The notes below the pieces were generated by a model, which saw only the letters and a list, made by a program, of their open reading frames with translations, was not told the origin of the DNA and did no database searches. From positions 62,001 to 126,000 of the forward strand of contig NZ_ABCT01000006.1 of assembly GCF_000170915.1 (NCBI RefSeq): a DNA stretch of 64,000 nt, in the 5' to 3' direction. Made by a program: the position numbers and the translations under genes. Shown piece by piece: positions 20,384 through 29,488 of the stretch (its first letter is position 1; the number at the start of each line of letters is the position of its first letter). Source of the DNA: Limnobacter sp. MED105. GTDB lineage: Bacteria; Pseudomonadota; Gammaproteobacteria; Burkholderiales; Burkholderiaceae_B.

Positions 20384-20414
20384 AAAAAAAGCCCCTGTGT
20401 GAAGGGGCTTTTTT
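20384..20414 (-). terminator. Intrinsic terminator after yggX
   Basis: AAAAAAAGCCCC / GGGGCTTTTTT stem with an 8-base loop between yggX (stop at 20448) and the downstream minus-strand membrane-protein gene. The T tract works on either strand. Confidence 0.85.
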
Positions 20415-20447
20415 GTCGCACTTGCCGTGCTTTTGCAGAGTGGTTGC

Positions 20448-20720
20448 TTAGTTACTTGGTGGTACGTAACCTGCAGCTTGTTCGGCACCATCACCAAAGA
20501 AGTGTTTCTCCATTTGCTCCATCAGGTACTTGCGTGCGCGGGCGTCGGCCAGACTTAAACGGTTTTCGTTCACCAGCATGGTTTGGTGTTTCAACCAGTC
20601 TTGCCAGGCTTGTTTGGATACATTCTCAAAAATTTTCTTGCCCAACTCACCAGGTGCGGGAGGAAAGTCCAAACCTTCTGCCTCTTTGCCCAATTTGATG
20701 CAGTTCACTGTACGTGCCAT
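20448..20720 (-). CDS. yggX: Oxidative damage protection / Fe(II) trafficking protein YggX
   Basis: A 90-residue cytoplasmic protein matching the length and pattern of E. coli YggX (91), which protects iron-sulfur clusters from oxidants and is linked to iron trafficking. The conserved N terminus '[19 protein letters not shown]' with its single cysteine is clear, as are '[19 protein letters not shown]' and '[11 protein letters not shown]'. It is transcribed on the minus strand after folA and thyA and closed by its own terminator. Confidence 0.95.
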   Translation of the reverse strand: MARTVNCIKLGKEAEGLDFPPAPGELGKKIFENVSKQAWQDWLKHQTMLVNENRLSLADARARKYLMEQMEKHFFGDGAEQAAGYVPPSN

Positions 20721-20777
20721 TTTTCTACTCCTTCTAACCCCTTATGGGCTTAATTCCTGGGTTTAATTCTTCGCGGA

Positions 20778-21344
20778 TTAACTGTTTACTTTTGCGTATT
20801 TTACAAAATCAAAGCCCCATGCGCGTTCCGGGGTGGCGGTATTGGTAATTCGATCAACTTCCCTGAATTGTTGGCGATCCCATTGTGGAAAGCTGGCGTC
20901 GCCTTCGAAGCTTTGATGAATCTCAGTCAGGATCAGTTCGTCGACCAGACCCTGAGCCAGAGCCTGCTCATACAAATTGCTTCCACCAATCAAAAATACC
21001 TGCTCAAAGCTGGAAAGCCAATTCAAGGCGTCGGGCAGGTTCGTGGCTGTTGCAATTTGAGTGGCACTGCCCTCGGGTAATGCCGCGGGGTGGGTAATTA
21101 CACTGCGCGGCGTACCGTCTTTGCCTGGGGCGGGTTTCCAGTCTGAGTTGCTCGATAACACCACATTCAAGCGACCAGGTAGCGGGCGGTTGATGGACTC
21201 GTAGGTTTTTCGCCCCATCAATACAGGGCAGCCCAAGGTGGTTTGCTTGAAAAAAGCGAGGTCTTCGGGCAAGTGCCACGGCAGACTATTGTTGATGCCA
21301 ATAATACCGTTTTCGGCCACAGCGGCCACGATGGATACTTTCAT
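20778..21344 (-). CDS. folA: Dihydrofolate reductase
   Basis: NADPH-dependent reduction of dihydrofolate to tetrahydrofolate, replenishing the cofactor consumed by thymidylate synthase. In 188 residues: the N-terminal 'VAENGIIGINNSLPWHLPED' substrate/cofactor region, the catalytic Asp equivalent (Glu-Asp in 'LPEDLAFFK'), 'MGRKTYESI' and 'VFLIGGSNLYEQAL'. At 188 residues it is slightly longer than E. coli FolA (159), from insertions in the middle (about 70-95). The start lies 3 bp after the thyA stop, so thyA-folA form one unit. Confidence 0.96.
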   Translation of the reverse strand: MKVSIVAAVAENGIIGINNSLPWHLPEDLAFFKQTTLGCPVLMGRKTYESINRPLPGRLNVVLSSNSDWKPAPGKDGTPRSVITHPAALPEGSATQIATATNLPDALNWLSSFEQVFLIGGSNLYEQALAQGLVDELILTEIHQSFEGDASFPQWDRQQFREVDRITNTATPERAWGFDFVKYAKVNS

Positions 21345-21347
21345 GCT

Positions 21348-22142
21348 TTATACCGCCACTGGCGCTTTGATGTGCGGGTGGCAAGTGTAGTTCAGTATTT
21401 CGAAATCTTCGAATTTGTAATCGAAAATACTTTCGGGTTTGCGTTTAATTTGCAATGTGGGCAATGGGTGGGGCTTGCGGCTGAGTTGTTCGGCCACCTG
21501 TTCCATGTGGTTGCTGTACAAATGACAATCGCCGCCGGTCCATACAAAGTCACCGACATCCAGATCGCATTGTTGGGCAACCATGTGGGTGAGCAGGGCG
21601 TAACTGGCGATGTTGAAGGGCACGCCAAGGAAAATATCAGCACTGCGCTGGTACAGCTGGCAACTCAGCTTACCGTCTGCCACATAGAACTGAAACAGCG
21701 CATGGCAGGGTGGCAACTTCATATTGTTGATGTCAGCAACGTTCCAGGCACTCACAATGTGACGACGTGAATCGGGGTTATTCTTGATTTGCTGCATCAA
21801 CTGTGAAATTTGATCGATGTGGCGACCGTCGGCAGTGGGCCAACTGCGCCACTGCACACCATAGACCGGGCCGAGATTGCCGTTTTCATCGGCCCATTCG
21901 TCCCAGATGCTGACCCCGTTTTCCTTCAGGTAACGAATATTGCTGTCGCCCATCAAGAACCACAGCAGTTCGTGAATGATTGAGCGGGTGTGCAGCTTCT
22001 TCGTCGTGACCATGGGGAAACCATCTTGCAGATTGAAGCGCATTTGGTAACCAAACACGGAACGAGTGCCCGTGCCTGTACGGTCCATTTTGTCGGTGCC
22101 GTGGTCCAGCACATGCTGCATCAAGTCGAGGTACTGTTGCAT
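21348..22142 (-). CDS. thyA: Thymidylate synthase
   Basis: Methylates dUMP to dTMP using methylene-THF and releases dihydrofolate for FolA. The ATG at 22142 ('[16 protein letters not shown]') gives 264 residues, exactly E. coli ThyA length. The frame stays open a further 90 codons upstream, but that stretch does not resemble ThyA and contains palindromes. Catalytic Cys lies in '[13 protein letters not shown]'; the folate/dUMP motif '[19 protein letters not shown]' is intact, and the C terminus ends in 'APVAV'. The folA gene follows after 3 bp. Confidence 0.97.
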   Translation of the reverse strand: MQQYLDLMQHVLDHGTDKMDRTGTGTRSVFGYQMRFNLQDGFPMVTTKKLHTRSIIHELLWFLMGDSNIRYLKENGVSIWDEWADENGNLGPVYGVQWRSWPTADGRHIDQISQLMQQIKNNPDSRRHIVSAWNVADINNMKLPPCHALFQFYVADGKLSCQLYQRSADIFLGVPFNIASYALLTHMVAQQCDLDVGDFVWTGGDCHLYSNHMEQVAEQLSRKPHPLPTLQIKRKPESIFDYKFEDFEILNYTCHPHIKAPVAV

Positions 22143-22418
22143 GGTTTTTTGGGTGCGAATTTTGTTGGGATGCTGATTATTAAGTTTACCTTGTTGAGAT
22201 GCCCAATCGTCGCGAGTCCCAACACTTCGCCTGAAAACCTGTTGATCCCTTTTTGATCTCATCGCACTACTCACCGAACTCGGCAAAAGTAACGGCCGAG
22301 CTTCGCTGTTGCCCTTCGGGCAAACGCAGTGCACTGAGTCAAACGGGCAGGTTTTCTTGAAGGCGACGCGATCGGGATCTCGCTGCAGATTGGGCTGAGC
22401 CTTGGCGGGCAAGCTGAT
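22143..22418. other. Structured intergenic region between thyA and the ABC exporter gene
   Basis: Between the thyA ATG and the exporter stop lie 276 bp. Three palindromes sit close together: CTCGGC/GCCGAG (22279-22300), TTGCCC-TTC-GGGCAA (22309-22323) and CAGTGCACTG (22327-22336). The frame is open on the minus strand through this stretch, but the translation has no recognisable fold. It could hold the thyA promoter and leader, a small RNA, or a copy of an interspersed repeat; sequence alone does not decide. Confidence 0.4.
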
Positions 22419-24194
22419 TCATGCCATCACTTTCTGCGCATTTTCATGGATGAATTGAAGCGAGGCCAGCTTGGCATACAAGCCTTGCCGTGCCATCAAA
22501 TCCTTGTGGGTACCCATCTCGACAATTTTGCCTTCGTTCATGACCACAATCCGATCAGCCGCCATGACCGTGGCCAGCCGGTGGGCAATAATCAGGGTAG
22601 TTCGGCCGTGTCGGCTTTTCTCGATCGCTTGTTGCACCAATTGCTCGCTTTCCGCATCCAGGCTGGCAGTGGCTTCATCCAGCAACAGCAAACCGGCATC
22701 ACGAAGAACTGCGCGGGCAATCGATACCCGTTGACGTTCTCCGCCACTCAGGCGCACCCCTTTTTCGCCCACATTGGTATTCAATCCCTCGGGCATTCGG
22801 CGCGCAAAATTGGTGGCGGCCGCATCGGCCAGGGCTTTGTCAATTTCATCTGCGGTGGCATCGGGCTTGCTGTACCGCACGTTGTCCTGAAGGCTGCCTG
22901 AAAAAATCACTGCTTCCTGGGCCACGTAGGCGCAATTGGCTCGCCACTGTTCCAGGTGCAGGCTTTCCAGTGCCTTGCCTTCAATCAGGATTTGCCCCTG
23001 ATTTACGTCGTACCATCGCAGCAACAGGCTGAACAGGGTAGATTTTCCCGCGCCCGAAGGGCCAACCACAGCCAGTGTCTCGCCGCGTTGAATACTCAGG
23101 TTAAAGTCTTGGAGAATGAATTTTTCCGGGGCGGAAGGGTAGGCGAAATCAACGTGGCTGAATTCAATCAAAAAGCCACCTTGTTTGGCTGGAGGGGGAA
23201 GACCGTGTTTGTGAATCGTGGTGTCCAGGTTCAGCAATTCAACCAAGCGCTCGGCCGCACCCGCTGCACGCTGGAATTCGCCCAGTACCTCTGACAACGC
23301 GGCAAACCCCGCGCCAACAAATGCTGCGTACATCACAAATTGGGCCAGTTCACCAGCGCTCATTTCACCGCTGGCCACCGCCTTTGCACCCATCCACAGC
23401 ACCACCACCAAGCCCGCGAATGCAAGGCCAATGGCCACAAACAGCAGGGCTGAGCGGTTCACTGTGCGCCTGCGGGCGGTTTGATAGGTTTGCTCGCTGG
23501 ACGTGGTGAATTTTGAGGCCTCGGCGTGTTCCTGATTAAAGGCTTGCACGGTGGTGATCTGGTTTAAAACCTCTTGCGCAATCGCGCTGCTGTCGGCCAG
23601 TTTGTCCTGGCTGGCGCGCGACAGTTTGCGAACCCGGCGTGCCAAAATAACCACCGGTATCATGACCACGACCACCAGCAAAAGAACTGCGCCCGACAGC
23701 AATGGGCTGGTCAGCAGCAGCATGATCAAGCCGCCAAGAGTGGTCAGGCTGTTGCGCAGGAAAAATGACAAACTGCTGCCAATCAGGGTTTGAATCAGCG
23801 TGGTGTCGGCAGTCAGGCGTGACAACACTTCACCCACTTTCAGTGTTTCAAAAAATTCAGGACGTTGCACCAACAAGTGGCTGTACACGCGGTTGCGTAA
23901 ATCGGCAGAAATGCGTTCGCCCAGCGTGGTGACCAGGTAAAACCGCACCGCACTGGCCATGGCCAGTACAAACACCAAGACCAGCAGGTAGCCAAAGGCG
24001 CTGTTCAAGCCTTCCGGGTTTTCACCTGCAAGAAAACCACTGTCGATCAGCCAGCGAAACATGACCGGCATGGTCAGCGACATGGCCGAACCCAGCAGCA
24101 AAGCGCCAAGCGCAGCAAAGGCCCATGCCTTGTGGGGACTGACCAAGGAGGCCAGGGTAGAGCCCAGTGTTTGAAGTTTGTTGGTGTTGCTCAT
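22419..24194 (-). CDS. MsbA-type ABC exporter (fused permease and ATPase)
   Basis: Half-transporter with an N-terminal six-helix exporter domain (about 25-315) and a C-terminal ATPase (about 340-580). The latter has Walker A 'GPSGAGKSTLFS', signature 'LSGGERQRVSIARA' and Walker B 'LLLLDEATASLD'. I chose the ATG at 24194 ('MSNTNKLQTLGS', 591 residues), 22 bp after the preceding gene's stop. The in-frame ATG at 24239 would overlap that gene. The family covers lipid A/lipid flippases and multidrug exporters, and the substrate cannot be assigned. It is the last gene of a minus-strand run with an FtsX permease, its ATPase and an AttH-like protein. Confidence 0.88.
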   Translation of the reverse strand: MSNTNKLQTLGSTLASLVSPHKAWAFAALGALLLGSAMSLTMPVMFRWLIDSGFLAGENPEGLNSAFGYLLVLVFVLAMASAVRFYLVTTLGERISADLRNRVYSHLLVQRPEFFETLKVGEVLSRLTADTTLIQTLIGSSLSFFLRNSLTTLGGLIMLLLTSPLLSGAVLLLVVVVMIPVVILARRVRKLSRASQDKLADSSAIAQEVLNQITTVQAFNQEHAEASKFTTSSEQTYQTARRRTVNRSALLFVAIGLAFAGLVVVLWMGAKAVASGEMSAGELAQFVMYAAFVGAGFAALSEVLGEFQRAAGAAERLVELLNLDTTIHKHGLPPPAKQGGFLIEFSHVDFAYPSAPEKFILQDFNLSIQRGETLAVVGPSGAGKSTLFSLLLRWYDVNQGQILIEGKALESLHLEQWRANCAYVAQEAVIFSGSLQDNVRYSKPDATADEIDKALADAAATNFARRMPEGLNTNVGEKGVRLSGGERQRVSIARAVLRDAGLLLLDEATASLDAESEQLVQQAIEKSRHGRTTLIIAHRLATVMAADRIVVMNEGKIVEMGTHKDLMARQGLYAKLASLQFIHENAQKVMA

Positions 24195-24216
24195 TCGGGG
24201 GTGTCTTTTACTTGGC

Positions 24217-25338
24217 TTAAAGTTGCATGGGGCGATCATACCCCGTCATTTCAAGATAGCCGCGCCCCCAAGGTGAAGTATTGCTTGAAGCATTGCCGCT
24301 TTTCACGCGCACAGCACCTTCCCAATACAGCGTGCCGGTGCTGGCGCGTGCGTCCAGTTCCTGATCATCAAACAGGGGCTGAAGTTCAAACACCAGATCG
24401 TCCAGCAAAAGTCGCTGGGAAACCGGGTATTCAATGCCGGTTCGGGTTGATTTCCAGCGTTTCAGCACTTCGAATGTGACTTGGCTGAAGTTGCGTACGG
24501 TGCCATCCGCCTGCCTTAGGGCGGCGTGGGTCCACACTGGTGGTTTGGTGTGGTCGCGGTTGCGAATCTGAAATGCCATCAGGGCCTCGCCCTGGTCGCC
24601 ATGCAAACCGACCCAGTCCCAGCCTTGGGCGTTCGGAGCCAGTACGGTGCTTGACCACTCATGGTCCATCCAGAAGCTGCCTTGTACTGGCAATGTTTTA
24701 CCTTCGAGGCGAACAGTGCCGCTGCTGCGCAGGTGGGGCAGGGTGATGTAGTAGCTCGATTGCTCGGCTTGGGGGCCTTTTTGTGAGTAGCCGCCAAGGC
24801 CCTGCATCCAAGGTGTTTGCGTTTGTTCCATGCGCAAGTCGATAGACAATTGCGGGGTCTGGATTTTGCACTCCCACTGTTCGCCTTGAGCGCTTTGCAA
24901 TTGCCAGCCCGGCATTTGAATGTTCAATACCTGTTCATTGGTGCTTTGAATCAAGGCGCCACCGCTGCCCGCACGGCGAATAATTTGATCGTGCTTCAGC
25001 TTGCCCACTGAAGGAATTGCCACTGCGGCATGGGCAAACAACAACTGCTTGGGTGAAAAGGCGCTGGGGTTCAGCACATTGACATTGGGCGCAGACCTGA
25101 AAAATGTAATTTGTACTCCCAAAGGTTGGCTCAATGCAGGGCTTTCAAACCAGCCAGTGAAATACCACCATTCGGTTCTGAATGCCGGGTGTGCGCCATG
25201 GTCTCGGGGCAGAGTGGGTGGCATGCTTGCGTTCGGTTGGGCATATACGCGCTGCAAGCCAGGTTCGGCCAGCGCGATGCCCGCATGCGAAAACAGCGGC
25301 AGGCCAAGACCTGCTTTCAACAAATCGCGCCGCTTCAT
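24217..25338 (-). CDS. AttH/CrtC-like lipocalin-domain protein with Tat-type signal
   Basis: 373 residues. The N terminus has a twin-arginine-like signal 'MKRRDLLKAGLGLP' and a hydrophobic stretch ending at 'ALAEP', so export is likely. The mature part shows the conserved 'EWWYFTGWF' and later 'WMDHEWSS' and 'GWDWVGLH' of the AttH/CrtC-type (hydroxyneurosporene synthase-like) lipocalin family. Its ATG overlaps the upstream permease stop (ATGA). In related bacteria AttH-like proteins are encoded with an FtsX-type permease and ATPase (AttEFGH arrangement), exactly the context here. Its substrate is unknown; a hydrophobic ligand is inferred from the fold. Confidence 0.85.
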   Translation of the reverse strand: MKRRDLLKAGLGLPLFSHAGIALAEPGLQRVYAQPNASMPPTLPRDHGAHPAFRTEWWYFTGWFESPALSQPLGVQITFFRSAPNVNVLNPSAFSPKQLLFAHAAVAIPSVGKLKHDQIIRRAGSGGALIQSTNEQVLNIQMPGWQLQSAQGEQWECKIQTPQLSIDLRMEQTQTPWMQGLGGYSQKGPQAEQSSYYITLPHLRSSGTVRLEGKTLPVQGSFWMDHEWSSTVLAPNAQGWDWVGLHGDQGEALMAFQIRNRDHTKPPVWTHAALRQADGTVRNFSQVTFEVLKRWKSTRTGIEYPVSQRLLLDDLVFELQPLFDDQELDARASTGTLYWEGAVRVKSGNASSNTSPWGRGYLEMTGYDRPMQL

Positions 25339-27893
25339 GCCCAGTCCTCTTTCAATTGCTCAACCAGATGCGTACCGAGTTTGTTGCGCAAGGCCAGTGT
25401 GACTGTGGCGCTGCTCATGGCAACCAGTACCAACACCATGATTGCCAAATCTCGCCAAGGGGTGAACCATTCCATGGTCCAGTGGAATGATTGCGGGTTC
25501 ACCACAAAAATTAAAATGGCAGCAAATGCCAAACCAATGATTAAACCCACCAGGGCGGCCACGGCCGATGCAATCAGTGCCTCACGCGTAATCAGTTTCA
25601 GTATCCAGTTCGGGCTGGCCCCTATGGCACCCAGCAGGGCAAATTCGCGTTTTCGTTGCAAGGCCATGGCGGAAAATGTAGTACCTACACCAAAAAGACC
25701 GATGACCACGGCTGCAATTTCCAGCAGGTAGGTCACCGCAAAGCTGCGATCAAAAATATCCAGGCTTAGCTGTCGAATTTCGCCGGGTTCAGCAAAGTCA
25801 ATTTTTTGCACAAGTGCTGTGGTACTGGCGGCCTGTTCGATGCGGGCCACCATGTCTTTCACTGTCACATTCTCTTGTGGCCAAACTGCGCCCTGCGTGT
25901 CTTTGAACTGCACATTGAATTGTTTGAGCAACTCGGCCTTGGGCAGCACAATTGCGCCGTGTTGGCGGGTGTAGTCACGCCACACCCCCATCACCGTGGT
26001 GGGTATGCGCATGCCTTGGTCCAGTTGCAGTTCAAGTGTGCTGCCGGCTTTTAGGCCGTACAAATCGGTCATTGGCTCGCTGACCCACACTGGCAGTGTT
26101 CCGGTTTCGGGCTCGTCGATTGTATTGCCCGTCATGGGTAGGCGTTGGGCGGCAGCCTGCGTTGAAATGGGTCGGGCAATCAGTTCAACGGCTGGTCGTT
26201 TTGGGTCAAGCACGATCGATTGTTGGCCCCAAAATTCAACCAGTTCAACGCCTGGCAGTTCAGCCACTTTCTGCTGAAAGACATCGGGAAATACTGGAAT
26301 GCTTGCGCTGTTCAGTTTTACATACAGGGGCGCTGGCAATACCTGGGTAAGCCAGTTGTCCAGTGAATGGCGAAAGCTGTAGATCATCACATGCATGGCC
26401 ACCACCAGTGCAAAACTGGCCACCACGCCTGACAAGCCCACTGCCAGTAAATTCGGGGTGCTGGCCAAACGTGATTTGGCAAGATCAGCCAAGCGGGCGA
26501 GCTGTGCGGGTGGTTTGATCAGCCCGCGCACCACCAGGCCAATCATGGCGATGCCACCGAACAAACCAAAGGCCACAGCCAGATAACCACCCACTGGAAT
26601 ATTGCCGTAAGGTGGAATGAACAGGCAGGCCGCGGCCACCCCGCAAAGCAGCAATCCAACCCAGTGTGCCTGGTTGGCAAACTGAAGGCCTGCTTCTTCT
26701 GTGCCTGCACGCAGGCGTTGGTGCAAAGCCATTTGACCGGTTTGCAAGGCGGGCGATAAGCCACCCAACAAGGTCGCGACTACACCAAAGCCAGCAAACA
26801 GCAGGGCATCCAAAGGGGGCAAGGCCACAGTGCCTTGGCTGGTTTGGAAGTAACCCGCACCCAGGTCAACACCCAGATAACGCACCACAGCCATAGACAA
26901 GCCCCAGCCCAAGCCTACGCCCAGCACGCCACCCACCAGGCCACAACACATCGATTCAAACAACACTTGCATGCGCAGTGCGCTGGCCCGAGCGCCCAGG
27001 GCAGCCAGCAGCGCCCACTGGCGTGAGCGTTGCGCCACAGCCAGCATTTGTGTGGAAAAGGTTAAAAAGCCGCCTGTAAGCAAGGCCACCATGGCCAGAA
27101 TCGACAGGTTTGCGCGGTAGGCCTGCGACACACTGGCCCCGCGCGTGCCCTGTTCACTGGGGGTTTCAAGCCGGCCCAACTTCGAAAATTCATCGCCATA
27201 CTGCTTTTGAAAACTTGCAGGGGTTACGCCTTCCTGAAGTTTTAAATCAATGCGGGAAATTTGCCCCAAGGTGCCCAAGCGCCATTGCACTGTTGCAATG
27301 TCTGCCACGGCAAGCAGTTGCCCGCTACCGGCTGCGGGTACTGTGCCCGCCACTTGCCACTCCTGGCTTGTGTTGTTGTGCAATGTGGCCAGTGTATTTT
27401 GTTTAACTGGCAGTTGTTCTTTCAGGGCTGGGCTGACAAAAACATTGGCAGTGCTTAGCAAGGGTATTTCGCCTTGCTGTGCCGCGTCGTTTGTTTCATC
27501 GCTGCTTTGCCCAATGAAGTTGGGCGTGACTGCCGCTGCAGTGAATACATCCAGGCCAAGCCAGCGCACTGGTTTGTCGAAACCCTGAACGGGAATGTTG
27601 ATGTCGATGACAGGCGAGGCCACGGCCACTTCAGGCAAGGCTGCAAGCTGTTCCAGAATGGTTTCAGGCAATAAAACACTGTGTGGCAGCAACTGCAAAT
27701 CGGCCTGCCCAGAGAATTGCCGCACACCATTGTTGAACTGGTCAAGCGCCTGTTTGTGGATAAGGTGGACTGCGAACCCCAGCCCCACACCCACTGCGAT
27801 GGACACCGTTGCAATCAACCATTTCACCGGTTGATCGCGCAAGGCACCGGAGAACAACTGCAGTTTTAAAACAAGGCTTGGTGATAGCGCCAT
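25335..27893 (-). CDS. FtsX/MacB-type ABC transporter permease
   Basis: A large 852-residue permease with an N-terminal membrane anchor (about 22-45, 'IATVSIAVGVGLGFAVHLI'), a periplasmic core and two FtsX domains (about 265-440 and 725-840), the double arrangement seen in AttFG-like or LolCE-like proteins. Several helices lie between 370 and 500. It is translationally linked at both ends: 3 bp after the ATPase gene and a 4-bp overlap with the AttH-like gene. No cytoplasmic ATPase domain is present; the partner is the adjacent 228-residue ATPase. Probably mechanotransmission or lipid/peptide extrusion rather than uptake, from family knowledge. Confidence 0.87.
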   Translation of the reverse strand: MALSPSLVLKLQLFSGALRDQPVKWLIATVSIAVGVGLGFAVHLIHKQALDQFNNGVRQFSGQADLQLLPHSVLLPETILEQLAALPEVAVASPVIDINIPVQGFDKPVRWLGLDVFTAAAVTPNFIGQSSDETNDAAQQGEIPLLSTANVFVSPALKEQLPVKQNTLATLHNNTSQEWQVAGTVPAAGSGQLLAVADIATVQWRLGTLGQISRIDLKLQEGVTPASFQKQYGDEFSKLGRLETPSEQGTRGASVSQAYRANLSILAMVALLTGGFLTFSTQMLAVAQRSRQWALLAALGARASALRMQVLFESMCCGLVGGVLGVGLGWGLSMAVVRYLGVDLGAGYFQTSQGTVALPPLDALLFAGFGVVATLLGGLSPALQTGQMALHQRLRAGTEEAGLQFANQAHWVGLLLCGVAAACLFIPPYGNIPVGGYLAVAFGLFGGIAMIGLVVRGLIKPPAQLARLADLAKSRLASTPNLLAVGLSGVVASFALVVAMHVMIYSFRHSLDNWLTQVLPAPLYVKLNSASIPVFPDVFQQKVAELPGVELVEFWGQQSIVLDPKRPAVELIARPISTQAAAQRLPMTGNTIDEPETGTLPVWVSEPMTDLYGLKAGSTLELQLDQGMRIPTTVMGVWRDYTRQHGAIVLPKAELLKQFNVQFKDTQGAVWPQENVTVKDMVARIEQAASTTALVQKIDFAEPGEIRQLSLDIFDRSFAVTYLLEIAAVVIGLFGVGTTFSAMALQRKREFALLGAIGASPNWILKLITREALIASAVAALVGLIIGLAFAAILIFVVNPQSFHWTMEWFTPWRDLAIMVLVLVAMSSATVTLALRNKLGTHLVEQLKEDWA

Positions 27894-27896
27894 GGT

Positions 27897-28583
27897 TCAA
27901 GCCTTGTTGAATTCGGCCAAGTGGTGGTCGGCCAAATTCAGGCGGTGATTCAAATGGCTGGCTGCCTTGGCAGAATGGGTCACCATGACCAAAGCGCAAC
28001 CCTGCGCTGAACACGCTTCAAGTAACACTTGCAGCACACGCTCGGCATTGTCCTCGTCCAGATTGCCGGTCGGTTCATCCGCAAGAATCAATGGCGGGTT
28101 CATGGCCAGGGCGCGTGCAATCGCCACGCGCTGCTGTTCTCCGCCCGACATTTCTCGCGGAAAGCTTGCGGCTTTGTGGGCCATGCCCACTTGCTCAAGC
28201 AGTTGCATGCAGCGTGAATGATCCGGTTGTTCGCCTGCCAGCAAAAATGGCAGTTCAACGTTTTGTTGCGCGGTCAAATGTGGCATCAGGTAGTAGGCCT
28301 GAAATACCAGCCCAACGTGCCGAAGCCGCTTGGCAGCAATTTGATTGGTGTTCAAGGTGTGTATTGCCGTACCTGCCCAATACACCTGGCCAGTGTCGGG
28401 CTTGTCCAGCCCGGCCATTAAGTGGAGCAGGGTCGATTTACCCGACCCCGACTCACCGATCACGGCCAGGGACTGCCCCTGTTGCAATTGAAGGCTGACC
28501 TCGGTGAAGAGTTTGACGCCACCGAGTGTTTTTGACACCCCCGCCACTGCGAGGGTCGTTGAACTTGTGTGCTGTTGGTTCAC
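27897..28583 (-). CDS. LolD/MacB-type ABC transporter ATPase
   Basis: 228 residues with Walker A 'GESGSGKSTLLHLMAGL', Q-loop 'GLVFQAYYLMPHLTA', signature 'EMSGGEQQRVAIARALA', Walker B 'LILADEPTGNLD' and H-loop 'VMVTHSAKA'. The 'PTGNLD' Walker B and the Q-loop are typical of the LolD/FtsE/MacB subfamily, which couples to FtsX-fold permeases. Such a permease gene follows directly (3 bp). This is the first gene of the minus-strand exporter run, 44 bp downstream of fabI. Confidence 0.92.
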   Translation of the reverse strand: MNQQHTSSTTLAVAGVSKTLGGVKLFTEVSLQLQQGQSLAVIGESGSGKSTLLHLMAGLDKPDTGQVYWAGTAIHTLNTNQIAAKRLRHVGLVFQAYYLMPHLTAQQNVELPFLLAGEQPDHSRCMQLLEQVGMAHKAASFPREMSGGEQQRVAIARALAMNPPLILADEPTGNLDEDNAERVLQVLLEACSAQGCALVMVTHSAKAASHLNHRLNLADHHLAEFNKA

Positions 28584-28627
28584 CCGAATTACCGCCTTGT
28601 GGTGAAACGTTCAAGGAATCAGATTCC

Positions 28628-29413
28628 TTATTCTGCCATGCCACCCACAACTGTGCTGTAGCCCGCATCCACATAGGTAATTTCAGCGGTAATGCCGCGC
28701 GCCAAATCGGAAAGCATGAAGGCTGCAGTATTGCCCACATCGTCAATGGTGACATTGCGGCGTAGCGGCGCTGCTTCTTCTACGGCATGCAAAATTTTGC
28801 TGAAACCTTTAATGCCGGCTGCAGCCAGAGTTTTGATGGGGCCTGCTGAAATACCGTTTACGCGAATACCCTTGGGTCCCAGTGATTCAGCCAGGTAGCG
28901 AACCGACGCTTCCAGCGATGCCTTGGCCAGGCCCATGGTGTTGTAGTTGGGTACCATGCGAACCGAGCCCAGGTAGCTTAGCGTTAACAAGGCGCCTTCG
29001 CGGCCTTGCATCATCGGGTAGGCTGCTTTGGCCAGTGCCGGGAAGCTGTAGGCGGAAATGTCATGCGCAATGCGGAATGCTTCGCGCGAAATGCCTTCCA
29101 GAAAATCGCCGGCGATGGCTTCGCGCGGAGCAAAGCCGATGGCGTGCACCAAACCATCCAGGCCATCCCAGTGTTTGGCCAGTTCTGTGAACAGGCTTTC
29201 AATTTGGGCATCCTCGGCTACATCAAGCGGAAATACCAGCTTGGAGTCGAATTCGGCAGCCATGTCGGTCACGCGGTCAATGAAACGCTCGGTTTGGTAT
29301 GTGAACGCCAGTTCAGCACCCTGCGCGTGGCAGGCCTTGGCAATACCGTAAGCGATTGAACGGTTTGACAGAAGGCCCGTGATAAGAATTTTTTTACCGG
29401 CTAGGAATCCCAA
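28628..29413 (-). CDS. fabI: Enoyl-ACP reductase (NADH) FabI
   Basis: Final reduction step of each fatty acid elongation cycle. 261 residues, matching E. coli FabI (262), with the FabI-specific nucleotide-binding '[15 protein letters not shown]' and the active site '[14 protein letters not shown]' (Tyr-x6-Lys). The start is TTG at 29413 with AGGAG nine bases upstream. A perfect -10 (TATAAT on the minus strand, 29465-29460) lies about 50 bp upstream inside a GCCTATTATAGGC palindrome, a candidate promoter or operator. Genes for the Att-like exporter follow on the same strand. Confidence 0.96.
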   Translation of the reverse strand: MGFLAGKKILITGLLSNRSIAYGIAKACHAQGAELAFTYQTERFIDRVTDMAAEFDSKLVFPLDVAEDAQIESLFTELAKHWDGLDGLVHAIGFAPREAIAGDFLEGISREAFRIAHDISAYSFPALAKAAYPMMQGREGALLTLSYLGSVRMVPNYNTMGLAKASLEASVRYLAESLGPKGIRVNGISAGPIKTLAAAGIKGFSKILHAVEEAAPLRRNVTIDDVGNTAAFMLSDLARGITAEITYVDAGYSTVVGGMAE

Positions 29414-29488
29414 TTTGTATTGCTCCTGAGAATGAGTTTTGATTTGTCATTTTGTGCCTATTATAGGCAATTCACAGGGCAATCCACT

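Noticed and set aside
22143-22412. N-terminal extension of ThyA
   Set aside because: The 90 extra residues do not match the family, and the internal ATG gives exactly the canonical 264 residues.
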